From Isoetes taiwanensis (taxonomy: Eukaryota; Streptophyta; Lycopodiopsida; Isoetales; Isoetaceae): 64,000 nt of DNA. Position 1 is the stretch's first letter. Every line of letters begins with the position of its first letter. The notes beneath the pieces are model-generated. The model was given only the letters and a program-made list of their open reading frames with translations. It ran no database searches and had not been told where the DNA came from. Below are positions 1 through 10,390 of the stretch, piece after piece. The stretch spans positions 1,114,001-1,178,000 of the forward strand of contig JAJEKV010000146.1 in the NCBI GenBank assembly GCA_021234155.1, given 5' to 3'. The translations under genes were made by a program, and so were the position numbers.

Positions 1-192
1 GAAACGTCTAACACAGTCATAAGAACCATTGATATTTATGGGCAGGGTCGAGGTACTATCATTGGGATGATTATTTGTTGAGAGAGCTGCCCATCCCATA
101 TGATAAGTCATGTAATCTAATTAAAAGCAAGGAGCTATATTGATATAAAAGGCAAGCGCACCGCTAAAAAGGCTAAAAGTCGTGGAGAGATC

Positions 193-200
193 TATAAATA
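193..200 (+). promoter_or_regulatory. TATA-like box (TATAAATA), copy A
   Basis: A consensus plant TATA box that is identical in the other copy at 11525-11532. An AATAAA-like signal follows about 340 bp downstream (near 538). TATA plus a polyadenylation signal at this spacing could be the U3-R part of an old LTR or a small gene promoter. No TG...CA ends, primer-binding site or polypurine tract could be located, so the identity stays open. Confidence 0.3.
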
Positions 201-697
201 GAAGCTGAACTTCAGTTGGACATATCTTTGCAACCAAAGCTCCGATTGAGACCAACTCGAAGCCTAGTTTCCGAATTGGGGGTGGCACATTTCGGATTTC
301 ATCTGTATGCGGGAGTAATGGCCAAAAATGTGACAAGGGGTCACAGATTACTGCTACAACGACATTACAGACTTGCAATTGTTTTCTGATCTGTGGCTAC
401 TTGGAGTAGTGAGACTAGCCTGGAGGGCCAATAAACTAGATGCCAGAGTTTTGTATTTGCCATAGCACTTGAGTTTTGCTATAACCCAGTGGATCCGGTT
501 GGGTGGTTAATGGTGCTGCCATATCAATTGTGCATGAATAAAGTTTCTTTAGTCCAATGTTCTATTATTTTATTGTGGAATCTATGATTTTTGTCTTTAT
601 TACGACAACCCACATATACATGAACCGTATCGGATATCATGATCATTTGGGATCTATATGGACCTGTGCGAAGTCCGTATATAATGAAACTGTGCTT

Positions 698-1272
698 CCT
701 TGAATAGGTTAAGACAACACATTACCAATGCCACATGAACCCCACATTGGAAGCGGGGGCTTGCAATACTACCTATGTATGCATACCGCCTATGAAAGGT
801 GCGGACTCATTATCTCGATTGACAGTGCATACCATCCGCAAATTGAGACAGGTATTTGGATGGGAAAGCCATGCCAGGACAGGTTGTGTTAATGCTGCCA
901 AATGGGAGCCGTTCAGGATGAATACTATACCCTCCAAAGCTATCCAGCATATGATCAAATCTGGATAAGCTATGTTGAGTTGGTCAGGCCTGGCTAGCTG
1001 CTACATGTGATACCGAGTATGGCTTCAGTACGGATGCTGGGATTATGGATGTGCAGGATTAACTATCTCCTTGGACGCTCATTTGACTTGTATGTATATT
1101 TCATGATATGTATCTTTGTACAGTTTGACAACACCTTTATTACTACCACGATTTTTCCTTCGAAAACCTTCAGGGCAGGGGTTTTTTAATCCCAACAGTA
1201 ATAAGCCTAATGCGCTCTTTCATTGGATCCTATAGACCCATGATGATAAAAACAATACTATTCTATTCTATC
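698..1272 (+). mobile_element. LINE 3' fragment E8 (copy A)
   Basis: This is a heavily 5'-truncated LINE end of the family of E4, E5, E7 and E9. The order matches E4 (33240-33816): the ccttgaacagg word, a stretch ending in an EP(F/L)RMN-like segment and a region read as IQHMIKSG, then the 3' UTR with TTTTCC-CGAAAACC, GGGGTTTT and the terminal GATAAAAA. The 3' tail is (TATTC)n. Short open frames inside (735-968, 1007-1189) belong to the decayed ORF2 tail and 3' UTR. The fragment is in both copies, so it predates the duplication. Confidence 0.75.
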
Positions 1273-1294
1273 TAAAAACAAAATACCTTGCCTT

Positions 1295-1298
<4 letters not shown>

Positions 1299-1340
<42 letters not shown>
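1299..1340. repeat. (GA)n microsatellite, left of SINE
   Basis: A run of about 21 GA units followed by tagatagata. It corresponds to the left edge of the (GA)n tract at 12636-12760 in copy B, since both follow the shared flank ccttcaaag. Confidence 0.95.
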
Positions 1341-1344
<4 letters not shown>

Positions 1345-1549
1345 TAGATAGTATTTTAACGTCACGCGACTAAGCAGCATCCAACTGGACATGTGACCAC
1401 ACACCACACTACATTGCGTTGTTGGGCCCTGCCCCCAACCACTTTACATTGCGTCTGTGGGTTTTGACACCCAACAGTTCAGAGTGCGATTCTGGGTGGT
1501 CTCGAACTCGAGACCTATAGTTGCTAGACCTAGTGTATTACCACTAGAC

Positions 1550-1552
<3 letters not shown>
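1341..1552 (-). mobile_element. tRNA-derived SINE inserted in (GA)n
   Basis: Read on the minus strand, the element starts right after (CT)n with an A-box-like TAGTCTAGTGG and, about 40 nt on, a B-box-like GAGTTCGAGACC. This is the internal RNA polymerase III promoter layout of tRNA-derived SINEs. A body of about 150 nt follows, ending GTGACGTTAAAATAC and then (TATC)n running into (CT)n. That end resembles the LINE end of E7 (GTGGACGATAAAAATAC). The element is absent from copy B, so it inserted after duplication or was lost there. No full tRNA cloverleaf could be drawn, so it is not called a tRNA gene. Confidence 0.65.

Positions 1553-1603
<51 letters not shown>
1551..1603. repeat. (GA)n microsatellite, right of SINE
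   Basis: About 26 AG units ending in caaggggattcatct. The same unique flank follows the (GA)n tract at 19182 in copy B. Confidence 0.95.
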
Positions 1604-1605
<2 letters not shown>

Positions 1606-1950
1606 AGGGGATTCATCTATATAGTGGTGGTATACGTCATCTGTATTCCTCAAGTTGGACAAAACTCCCCCCTATATAAGGATTTGTATCGGGAAAAACC
1701 CCCCTTATACTGTTGTATCTTTTCTTCTATTTTATACCCCTACCTTAGTTTTGCCCCATAATGCTTTCTTAATTATAGTAACCTTATAGGATTCGTAGTC
1801 TCAAACTTCATGTCTTAGTATACTCCTTCCCTTAAATTTACAATTTTAAAACTAGAAAAACTTATAAAGTGTCTTACATATACATATAGTAAAACCCCCC
1901 TTCCGACCACTCACATATTTTTCAAGGTTCAATAATGTGAACCGTCCTTG

Positions 1951-2005
1951 AGAAAGAGAAAGAGAAAGAGAAAGAGAAAGAGAAAGAGAAAGAGAAAGAG
2001 AAAGA
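1951..2005. repeat. (AGAAAG)n tract, copy A
   Basis: About nine hexamers. The homologous tract in copy B (19541-19624) is longer and interrupted, showing length change after duplication. Confidence 0.9.
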
Positions 2006-2402
2006 TAACCCGCACCCATAAGTAATAACACTAAGATATTCTTGGCATCGTCATTGTTAAAAACTGGGACCTAAGTCGTATTTAATTAAAATTGGTCCAT
2101 GCGATTCCCTTTTTTTTGGGAACACTCTTATTTTATGAAAAAAAAAAATGTGTGAAGCTTTTTTGGCCTAATTAATTCTTGAAAAGAGTTTTTTCGTGTG
2201 AGGTTCGGTCCCTTCATGAAGACGTTTCACCACTTTTTTCTCGGATGGCAAGTCGAGTCATTAAAAATAAATGGTTTTTTGTGTGAGGGTGAATCCCTTT
2301 AGCGAGACATTTCGACCCTTTTTTCTCGAATACATAGACAAGAAATCACAAACTCCAACAGAAATTAAGAATTCGTATTTTTTATTGGGCTCATTATAGT
2401 GG

Positions 2403-2711
2403 ATGAAGAGACCACAGCGTTACACCCTCTTCACACACGGGCCACCTAATGCCAATGTTGTGTGCAACACTCTCAGGACCTATTCAAGCCATAAGAGCAA
2501 CTTGAAGACGATAGAAATCTATATGAAGAGGTGCTTCATGGGCCAGACATTGACCTATCCAACTGATATCACCGCCCTCTTCTCGCCTCCTTTCTTTAAT
2601 GAACAGGTCTTCCATTGCTCCCAAACATGTACTATCTATTTTAGGATAAGGACTGCAAAAGACGAGAATGAAGTTAGTCAAGTGGCGCTACAAACGAGAC
2701 AAATAAAATAA
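2403..2711 (+). CDS. Small unrecognised ORF (doubtful), copy A
   Basis: A 102-codon frame with no recognisable domain. The homologous stretch in copy B (20018-20320) keeps the start and most residues, but compensating indels alter the middle and the C-terminus is frameshifted. That pattern fits neutral drift better than selection. It lies just upstream of the hairpin repeat array. It may be a remnant of an unknown element's ORF or mere chance. Confidence 0.15.
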   Translation: MKRPQRYTLFTHGPPNANVVCNTLRTYSSHKSNLKTIEIYMKRCFMGQTLTYPTDITALFSPPFFNEQVFHCSQTCTIYFRIRTAKDENEVSQVALQTRQIK

Positions 2712-2747
2712 AAACCAGTTCCGAAGGCCATTTACAAAAAAAAAGCA

Positions 2748-3203
2748 AGTTTGAGAGCTTTCTCGAATATTAGACTAAAAAAAGGCAAGTTTGAGTCGAG
2801 AAAGGCACCTCAGAGTGAAAAATGCAAATCTAAGAGCCTATGAGGACATAGTCGAGAAAGACAGCTCAGAGTGAAAAATGCAGTTTTGAGTGCCTAAGGA
2901 AGCTCAGAGCGAGTCGAGAAAGACAGAACAGATTGGAGTTCTGAGGGCCTAAGGCATCATAGAGTGAAAAATTTAGGTCTGAGGGCCTTTCTTGACTTGT
3001 GAGTCGAGAAAGACAACTCAGAGTAAAAAAATATAGTTCTAAGCGCCTTAGGCAGCTCAAAGTGAAAAATTTAGGTCTGAGGGCTTTTCTAGACTCATCA
3101 GTCGAGAAAGACAGCTCAAAGTGAAAAACGCAATTCTGAAGGCCTTTCTTGACTCTCGAGTCTAGAAAGGCAGCTCAGAGTAAAAAATGCAGGCCTGAGG
3201 ACA
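2748..3203 (+). repeat. Hairpin-forming minisatellite array, copy A
   Basis: Imperfect tandem units of roughly 55-75 bp built from gtcgagaaagacagctcagag, tgaaaaatgcag and (t)ctgagggcc. Several unit junctions form inverted repeats such as CTTTCTTGACT...AGTCGAGAAAG (2990-3012 and 3142-3169), with G-T wobble positions tolerated. Copy B (20355-20680) has fewer units, so the array contracts or expands. Confidence 0.75.
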
Positions 3204-3490
3204 ATGTATGAAGGACAGGCTAAAGCACCATGGCTCATAAGAATGATAAGAAGTGCATGTCTGCTATCATCACTCATAAGAAAATCCTGAGAGGAAGGAA
3301 CTACAAGCTAGACAAAGACCATGAAACATTGACTTATAAGGAAAACATATGAAGGACAGGTAAAAGCACCATGGCTCATAAGAAACGATAAGAAGTGCAT
3401 GTCTGCTATCATAACTCATAAGAAAATCTTGAGAGGAAGGAACTACAAGCTAGACAAAGACCACGAAACATTGAAATCCGGCCAAGATCA
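3204..3490 (+). repeat. Two tandem 141-bp units, copy A (frame broken)
   Basis: The words tatgaaggacagg, aagcaccatggctcataag, aagtgcatgtctgctatcat and gaggaaggaactacaagc occur twice, with starts at 3207 and 3348. One base is missing in the first unit and one is gained before the second, so the reading frame seen in copy B is interrupted here. Confidence 0.85.
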
Positions 3491-4822
3491 TGAAGGTCTT
3501 CAACTGAAATGACTATGAAAAGAAATAGGATCTTCCTAGAGATGCATTTTGGAAGGCCCATAAAATGCCATAAACCCATATAACTCAAATGTTATAAGAT
3601 ACTCGAAAATGCAATCCCAAACATTTGACAAGGCCCATGCGAAAAAGTGAAAACTTTTAAAAGATCAACTATCAAGATAAATAAGCTAAAGCAAAGAGGC
3701 TAATGGCACGTCCTAATCACAAACTCTAAATGAGCATGCAAAGAATGAAATGATGAGCTAATATGGCATAAACTACAAATCACCCAAATATAACTTGAAT
3801 ACACGCTCATGGACCTCCAAAGCTTGAACTTGCCAAACGGGTAAAGCTTAAAACAGATAAATCCTCTTCAGTTTTTTTTTCTCGAATCTTTTTTGTTCTT
3901 ATTTCTCTACCACGCTCCCCTCCCCCCCCCTTCAAAATTTGAATTTTGGCGCATACCTTTTGGGCCTTCTCTTTTTTGGCATGGCTCTAGTCCCCTGCCA
4001 AAGATCCAGCTATGGCGATACCGACAAAAGGTGCAGCCTCTCCTTACTCCTTCTCGAAGCTATTTCTGACAGTAAGATAGATTTTTTCATCTGTGTTAAA
4101 TACCCATGCCCAAGAATTATCCTTTTCTTTAGCCATGAATGGCAAGGTTAGATCTGTGAGAAAGAACTGTCGGCTTTAACTTGATGGCCGGAGTTAATAC
4201 AGGGAACTTTATTGCTAAAGCTTCTTCGATTCTAAAGACTCCAATTCTTTCTTCTACAGCCTATTCTAATAACAGACTTTTGATTTATCAACGTGAATCA
4301 GTTGAATCCGCCTATTCAGACAGCTGAAGAAATCAATTTGCATCGTTCTCTCTCTCTCTGGCAATCTAACAGCGCCACTCTCCCCACCACTTTCAGAGTC
4401 CACAAAATAGTCTTGCCTTTTCAAATTTACAACATATTCCTTGAGAGAAGAGGCCAAATCCTCGACAATAAGAACAAGCATTCGATCCTTTGGTTGCCTT
4501 TCTTTGCCAGCATCTGCTAGTTCAGGTCCCCCTTTTATTTCATAGATGCTAGTTCATATCACCCTTTTATTTCACTCATAAGATATGTATGCGATTAAAT
4601 GTGAAAGAAACATACATTAACTAAAGAGGATTTTATAAATGATTTCCCCTTTAAAACCAGCCGGTGATGTATTATTATTTTAGTATGTTATTGGAGATGT
4701 CGTATTTTTGGGTTTGGCAAAAATTAAAAACCCAAATAAATAAAATTGTTGTTTCCTCCAGCATTTGGGTTGTTCTAAAGATAGAGGACAAGCAGGTCTA
4801 GCTATGGTAGAGGGCAAAAGCT

Positions 4823-5251
4823 ATGGCTGATGGAAAGGTTTCTATGGATAAGGAAGAATTTTGGGGAGGAAATTTAGAAAGAGATGGATTTTTAAAATTA
4901 CGAGTCACTCTTACAGATGATGGCTTTGTTTTGGCTGCAACTGCTGGATTCACAACAATAGAGGCAGTATTATTCGTGCCACTTCATTCCCCGATTGCCT
5001 CAATGCAAAGTCTAGAGTGGGACAGATTTGAATTGTGCAATTTGTTGGGGTTGCAGGCATTTATGCCATGGTTCTCTTCTTATAAGAAGAGAACCATCAT
5101 TCTGGGGAAAGGGACGCCTGTTTTGGCGTCACGCCATTTTGGGCATCAGATCTATCTATGGCCTGAGCCTTCTATGGCGCAGGCTTTCTTTGGCTCTGTC
5201 TACTATATATCCATGTTGCCTGCTAGCATTCCTCATCGGCATTTCCTCTGA
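4823..5251 (+). CDS. Unrecognised ORF, copy A
   Basis: A 142-codon frame. The first 65 codons (MADGKVSMDKEEFWGGN, then a hydrophobic segment including LAATAGFTTIEAVLFV) are nearly unchanged in copy B (22285-22623). The remainder enters the dispersed 200-bp repeat and a 30-bp palindrome, so it is probably not original coding sequence. No family was recognised. The N-terminal part could be an exon of an old gene captured in the duplicated segment. Confidence 0.3.
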   Translation: MADGKVSMDKEEFWGGNLERDGFLKLRVTLTDDGFVLAATAGFTTIEAVLFVPLHSPIASMQSLEWDRFELCNLLGLQAFMPWFSSYKKRTIILGKGTPVLASRHFGHQIYLWPEPSMAQAFFGSVYYISMLPASIPHRHFL

Positions 5252-5282
5252 GCTGAATTCTATTGGTTCTAGAGTTTCCATA
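5060..5282 (+). repeat. Dispersed ~200-bp segment, member 1
   Basis: It runs from gccatggttctcttctt to ctattggttctagagtttcc. It recurs at 22480-22652 (copy B, 5' part deleted) and, outside the duplication, at 28141-28341. Flanks of member 3 differ completely, so this is a separate mobile or duplicated piece. Confidence 0.8.
5068..5097. repeat. Perfect 30-bp palindrome
   Basis: The sequence starts ATGGTTCTCTTCTTA and continues as its exact reverse complement. Member 3 of the 200-bp family (28147 onward) has only the left half followed directly by cattctgggg, so the right half looks like a local inverted copy. Confidence 0.95.
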
Positions 5283-5289
5283 TAGCTTA

Positions 5290-7844
5290 TTCTTTCATTC
5301 AGGTACTGCTCTCTGACTGCTCCAGATGGATTGGGCTCAGAATTACCAGCTCTTTTGGGGATCACGGTATTCTTGCAGTCCCGATCCCAAAAAAACCAAT
5401 GGGCATTTACTCATGCTTGCTTGGCTTGTTCTCTCAAAACTTTTTCGTGCTAGTCTTTTCTGTTTTATGATGCTAGCCCTTCTCATCCACTTATTCAGTT
5501 ATCTGCTCTATCCTTTCTAACTCGCCATGTTCTTCTGCTCTATCCTTTCTGATTCGCCTTGTTCTTCTGCTCTATCCTTTCTGATTCTATCCTTTCTGAT
5601 TCGCCATGTTCTTATGCTCTTCTTTGTTGACCGCGGGATGCTTACCTTCGATCTTTCCCTTGTTTGTCTGTCAGTTTCGAGCCCTCCTGTGCTTATATAG
5701 CTTTGTTTTTTTTTTTTTTTGGTGCATTTGATACAATCTTTCGTTGTATGTTGAAGTATCTGAGTGATGATCTTGTCTTCCTTAACTTACAGGTAATTCA
5801 AGAAAGTCATTTCAGTGGATAGTATCTTGCTTCCCGGTACCACCTGGAGGAGTTCTATCCATGATGCATAGTTTGTAATTATGTGTGTTTTGACAACTAA
5901 CAGTTTACTGGGATCATATAAATTTCAATGGCCTATCATGACCTCGAAACCATAACTTAAGAGGTCACGCGAGATGCTTGTTGTAGATGTTTTTAGACAG
6001 CTTAGTTGTCTTTTAGATGCATTTAATCTTGTTAGGAGGCTTGCTTGGATCGTTCTTTTGGTTGATTGGCTTGGGTGGTTTGTTGTTTGAGTTTTTCGAT
6101 TAGGCATTTTTTGTAATTGTTTTGCTCTCAGCCAAGTGTAGAGTGTAATAGGTACTATTATTCCTTCCTGAACCATCAATTTATATTACTTTGTGGTCGA
6201 ATTTTTTGGCTGGTAGAGGTGTTGGCCATGGTTGCTTCGCTCGGTTGGTCCTTTTTGTTGCCTTTATAAATTCTTGATCCATTTTTAGTTTGTTAAGTTG
6301 ATTCTTGTTTCTTATATGCTTGTATTCCTTTTTTCTCCGTTCTTCACGTTCTTGTATGATTGGTATTCCTTTTGGTAGTTCTTATGCTTGCACTATCTCC
6401 AGTTACAACATGACTCATTCTGTTAGTTACCTCATGTGTGCCAATTGTTGCATTGTTTCCTATTTCTCCATGGTTTTTCTTTTTATACTGGCACCTTGAC
6501 CCCGTTACTCTCGAAACCCATTAAAACTTGCAGGCTTATGTTCCAGGGACTAGTCAAGTCGACGAGGCAAGATCATGTGGCTTCATGGTTTCAGACGACA
6601 TGTTTTTTGGATCCATCACCTCACTTCAGTGTTTCTACCATGGTTAGTCATGTTTACGGGATCTGATTGCAGTTGTCATGGATGCACCCTTCTTTGTTTT
6701 GACCATGGTGCACCCTTCGTATATTTAGCATCAATTGTCATTCTATAGGGTTTATAGCTTATTATGTTTAATTTGTATCAGTTTTCTATGTAGATTGTGT
6801 TTTGGGTCGACCTTTGCATATAAACTTTGTCCACCATCTTCATTAAGACATTCTATGTTTTCTTTCTCCTGAACTTTTCCTTAGCTACATTTCATTATCA
6901 GTAGGTGATTCGTGTCAGTTTGCCATGTGGCTTTTTATCTAAGCTTTTGAATCACGTACCTTTATTCTTTCACCCGACATGGTGGTGGGCCGTTACATCT
7001 CTCTTTCCTACCAAAATTGATCCCTTTTTAGGATCTTAGGTTTGTCCATCATTGGTCTATTAGTACCATTTGTGGTGGTCGCTAATATTTGGTTGTTTTG
7101 CAGAGGTTTTACATTGGTGGTATTTTGTAAAATCATTTGCCCATGTTTACTTGGCTTTTGCCAGAGCTATATCTCAGTTTGCATTCGCATTTATTATGGC
7201 TCTATTGATGTTCTTATTACTTTGGTGGTTGTGAGTTTTAGTTGCATATTTTATATTGTATTCCCTTAGGTGACTTGTTCCTTGTCATTGTTACGACCAC
7301 CCAGCCATGTGCCCCTTCAATTCTTTTGGCTCATTGATTTCTTTCCATTGCCATTTTCGTTCCCTTTACTACATCATTCATTATTTCCTTTTCTCCATTT
7401 TAGTTCCATTTATCTTATTGAGCTCTAATATTGTTCCCTTTCTCGTTCCTTGTTAGTACTCACTCTTGCCGTTTGGGTTGTACACGAGTTGCTTCCAGAC
7501 TTCTTGTTACTTTGCTCTGCTCTGCTTGTCTCAATAGCTCCAAGTTGTTCTTGTCTCATGATATTCTTAGTTGCAGTTCGTTCATTGCCCGATGCCTGAT
7601 CAGTTCCTCTAGCCCTTGCCTTTCTCATGGCATTCTCAGTTATGGTTTGTTCGGTTGCCCGATTTGTTCCTCTCGCCCTTTAATTCCTGAAGTGGTTTTT
7701 ATTGCCTTGGGTCCTATTCATCCCACCTCACTCCGCCTTGCTCTATACTTAGTAGGTTTCTGTAGTTTTATGCAGGTTTCCTTCTTGTCACTTTTTCTAT
7801 CCTAGTTTAGGCACCTGGAGACCCTGGTCCTTTCATTTGCATGC
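5290..7844 (+). other. T-rich non-coding block, copy A
   Basis: The plus strand is strongly T-rich and A-poor throughout, with many pyrimidine runs and tttgcag-like words. Its open frames are short hydrophobic translations of T-rich DNA and were not accepted as genes. The homologue in copy B is 22655-26069. It could be a long intron or the body of an unrecognised element. Confidence 0.5.
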
Positions 7845-7860
7845 AAAATCTATAAATTCC
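7845..7860 (+). repeat. Target-site duplication, left (16 bp)
   Basis: aaaatctataaattcc, repeated exactly at 10347-10362 on the other side of the L1-type insertion. It is present once at 26070-26085 in copy B. Confidence 0.95.
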
Positions 7861-10346
7861 CTTTTTTTTTAAATTGAAGGCTATTTATATTAAAGTATAT
7901 TATAAAGGTTACAAAACACTTTTTTCAAGGGAAGTTTAACCCTAAAGCTTATAAGTTTTTAAAGAGATAAGCACAAGATAAAAAGTCTGAGCAACAGAAA
8001 AACTGAGAGATGGTAGCTGGAGTCGAAATAGATCTTAGTGTACTGCCTTGAGATTCTGGTTGGTGTGCTTTCTTGCTTTCCCCTTGAAGATTGTATGAAA
8101 TAAGCAATATAAGCACATACATGACTCTGCCATCGCCATATTATATCTTCCTTTGGCATCCTTAGCTGTGCAGATTAACTCCCTTCTGATGTCGAAATTT
8201 TGGTCCAAAGAAGAACCACATTGGCGAAGGTTTTTCGTGGTTAGAAGTTTTTGTGACTCGAAGAAATTAATCCACTCTGGTTTATATCGTCCTTGGTCTT
8301 CCTCCATTGAAGCCTCACGGTCGTGAAAAATGGGGTATCATGCGAGAAAAACATATCATCCATTAATTTCCATAATCCACTTAATATCATATTCTACTGT
8401 TTTTTATGATCCCTTCAGGTGAGATAATTTCACAGTCAAAGATGAATGTATTTCTTCCTTTCCAAATCCTCCATAGGAGGATATAAATCCTCCAATGGAT
8501 TCGGATTGGTAGGCATAAAGAATTCCTTGTGGTGAGATCAACCAAATTACGCCCCAAGCAAATTAGAGGCTAATTCAAGGACCCATTCGACCAAAGGCAT
8601 GATCCGAGCGGTGATCCTCATCCTCTTTAGCAAACAAGACATCGTCACACAAATCCGAAGTTAGACATGGATAAACGAAATCTTTTGCAATTGGTCGCCA
8701 GGCCTTTGTGCCATAATTGCCACATAAAGGCTTTTATCTTTGGGTTTATCGGGCTATTCCACATAAAGATCAAATTATTCTTGGCTGTATCCGGAGAGAC
8801 ATCCCATTTGATGTGTAAGGTGATTTCTGTTGGCTCATCAAGAACTTATAAGCATCTTTTACGGTGTAGCCTTTGTTTTACCTCTATAGTTCCAAGAGTC
8901 GGAAGAGAGTGGGACCAAGTACCGCAAGACAATATTAGTGATAGCTACATAAATCAATCTCGTTTGGTCGCCCTCTTGGGCAAGCTTAGAGTTATGGAAT
9001 GGGATGATGCCATCATCATCAAAGAGATGGTTAATCAAAGTTATCCCCTTAGTCTTCCATAATTTTGCCTCGACGGGAAAGTGGCGGGCCGGGCATAAAT
9101 TGGGATTGTCAAGGATTAATGGGGTTCGAGAAAATGGATTGGTTCATTGAGAATCCCTTCTCCCATGTATACATCTTCCTAACTTCCAACCGGGCATAAA
9201 TCCACTTCTTAATCGGACCTGGGAATAGCAAGGGGAAGGTAAAGGGGAAATAGATGGAATGAGGCAGCTCCATTTTGAGAGATCTCCATCCATAAGGATG
9301 GCATTTGCTTATATAATGCGTCGTAAACTGAAATCGGTGCTTAATTTTGTCATAACAGCTTTATAGAAATACTTGGCGGTTAAAGCCGGACCACATTTCG
9401 AATATCTATAGTACCCGCACCACCATTCTTCTTGGATTTGCAACATTCCTCCATTGAGACGGGGATGCGGCATCTTTTGTTTTGACCCGACGCTATAAAC
9501 CTGCCAATAATGCTTTGAAGTTTGTTAGTAACCTTTTTGGGGGCAAGAATGACCGAGGATTGATAAACCTGAGAGGAGGAAATAACAAAGTTGGCCAGTA
9601 TAGCTCTGCCATTTTTAGAGAGGTATTTAGAGTTTAAGGAATCTACCTTTTTATAGAATTTTTCAATAATATCAAGCCATAGATCAGAGGCATTACTTCT
9701 GATAGCAAAAGGGATTCCTAAAATCTTTGATTTAGTACAAGGGGGGAAATACTTACATCCAAAGAGGTCTGCAGCTTGAGTACCTTTTTCGATTTCCCTG
9801 GCCTGGATGGCGGATTTGAGGGGGTTGATTCGGCAACCTGAAGCTTGACCAAAGTCATGAAGAATATTTTGAATATTGATGATAGAGTCATTATCCGTCG
9901 AGGTCAAGATGAATGTATCATCTGCAAAATGGCCATTGAGAATCTGATCCACCTGGGGATTATCGGGGAGGTGAAGGCCTCTGATAGAGTTATTTGTCTT
10001 GGCCCTGTCCAGTCTGCCATGTAAGGCCTCCATAACGATTAAGAAGAGAAAGGGAGCAAGAGGGCATCCCTGTTTAACCCCTCTCTGAATTGCAAAGAAA
10101 GGGCTGGCTTCACCATTGATAAGAACTGCAGATCTAGAATTGTTAAGAATTGCTTTGAATAAACCAATACTTTCCTCACTAAATCCCAATGCACTGCAAC
10201 TTTTATGGAGAAATTTCCAACTGACAGTATCAAAAGCCTTTGTTATATCTAGCTTGAGGAGAGCTATATCTTGCTTGGAATCTTTGGCCCACTGCAGACC
10301 AAGAATGGCAGTCACCACGTTATCCAAGATGAACCTGTCTTTGAGA
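7861..10346 (-). mobile_element. 5'-truncated L1-type LINE insertion
   Basis: About 2.49 kb bounded by a perfect 16-bp target-site duplication. The poly(A) tail appears as nine T at 7862-7870 on the plus strand, so the element reads on the minus strand. It begins inside the reverse transcriptase (FLKDRFI-DNV) and ends in a decayed C-terminal zinc-binding region (FILLWRIWKGRNTF near 8440-8480) with stops. Copy B has the uninterrupted target, which proves insertion after the duplication. This is the classic L1 pattern of target-primed reverse transcription with poly(A) and 5' truncation, unlike E1-E11. Confidence 0.95.
9380..10346 (-). pseudogene. L1-type reverse transcriptase domain (truncated ORF2)
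   Basis: An open frame of about 320 codons. Visible RT motifs, in order, are LLKLDITKAFDTVSW near the N-terminus, RGVKQGCPLAPFLF, the catalytic box as HFADDTFIL, and ASGCRINPLKS. The region KNGGAGTIDIRNV at the end is typical of plant LINE ORF2 just before the zinc-binding domain. The endonuclease and start are missing because of 5' truncation. After 9380 the frame is interrupted by stops, so the copy is dead. The good state of the RT suggests a fairly recent insertion, as the empty paralogous site also indicates. Confidence 0.9.
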
Positions 10347-10362
10347 AAAATCTATAAATTCC
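10347..10362 (+). repeat. Target-site duplication, right (16 bp)
   Basis: An exact repeat of 7845-7860. It is followed by ttggatcaatttatgaac, which in copy B directly follows the single target. Confidence 0.95.
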
Positions 10363-10390
10363 TTGGATCAATTTATGAACATTAGCACCT

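Larger units (their letters stand above)
1..10390 (+). repeat. Copy A of tandem segmental duplication
   Basis: Nearly every stretch here recurs in the same order and orientation at 11334-26113. Examples are positions 2-1290 against 11334-12635, 1604-5690 against 19183-23057, and 5691-7860 against 23941-26085. Homology stops after the shared word attagcacct (ends 10390 in A, 26113 in B). The left edge lies outside the window. Differences are scattered substitutions, microsatellite length changes and a few large indels. Copy-specific insertions in A are the SINE at 1341-1552 and the L1-type LINE at 7861-10346. Confidence 0.9.

Noticed and set aside
121-378. 85-codon minus-strand frame present in both copies (also 11453-11710)
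   Set aside because: Similarity reflects the DNA duplication. The C-terminal part differs by frame changes, and no domain or codon signal was seen.
1480-1552. tRNA gene
   Set aside because: A and B boxes are present but the acceptor stem and full cloverleaf cannot be formed. A non-tRNA body and a repeat tail follow, so SINE fits better.
2748-3203. CRISPR array
   Set aside because: Units are diverged, have no constant spacer length, and the surrounding DNA is eukaryotic repeat DNA.
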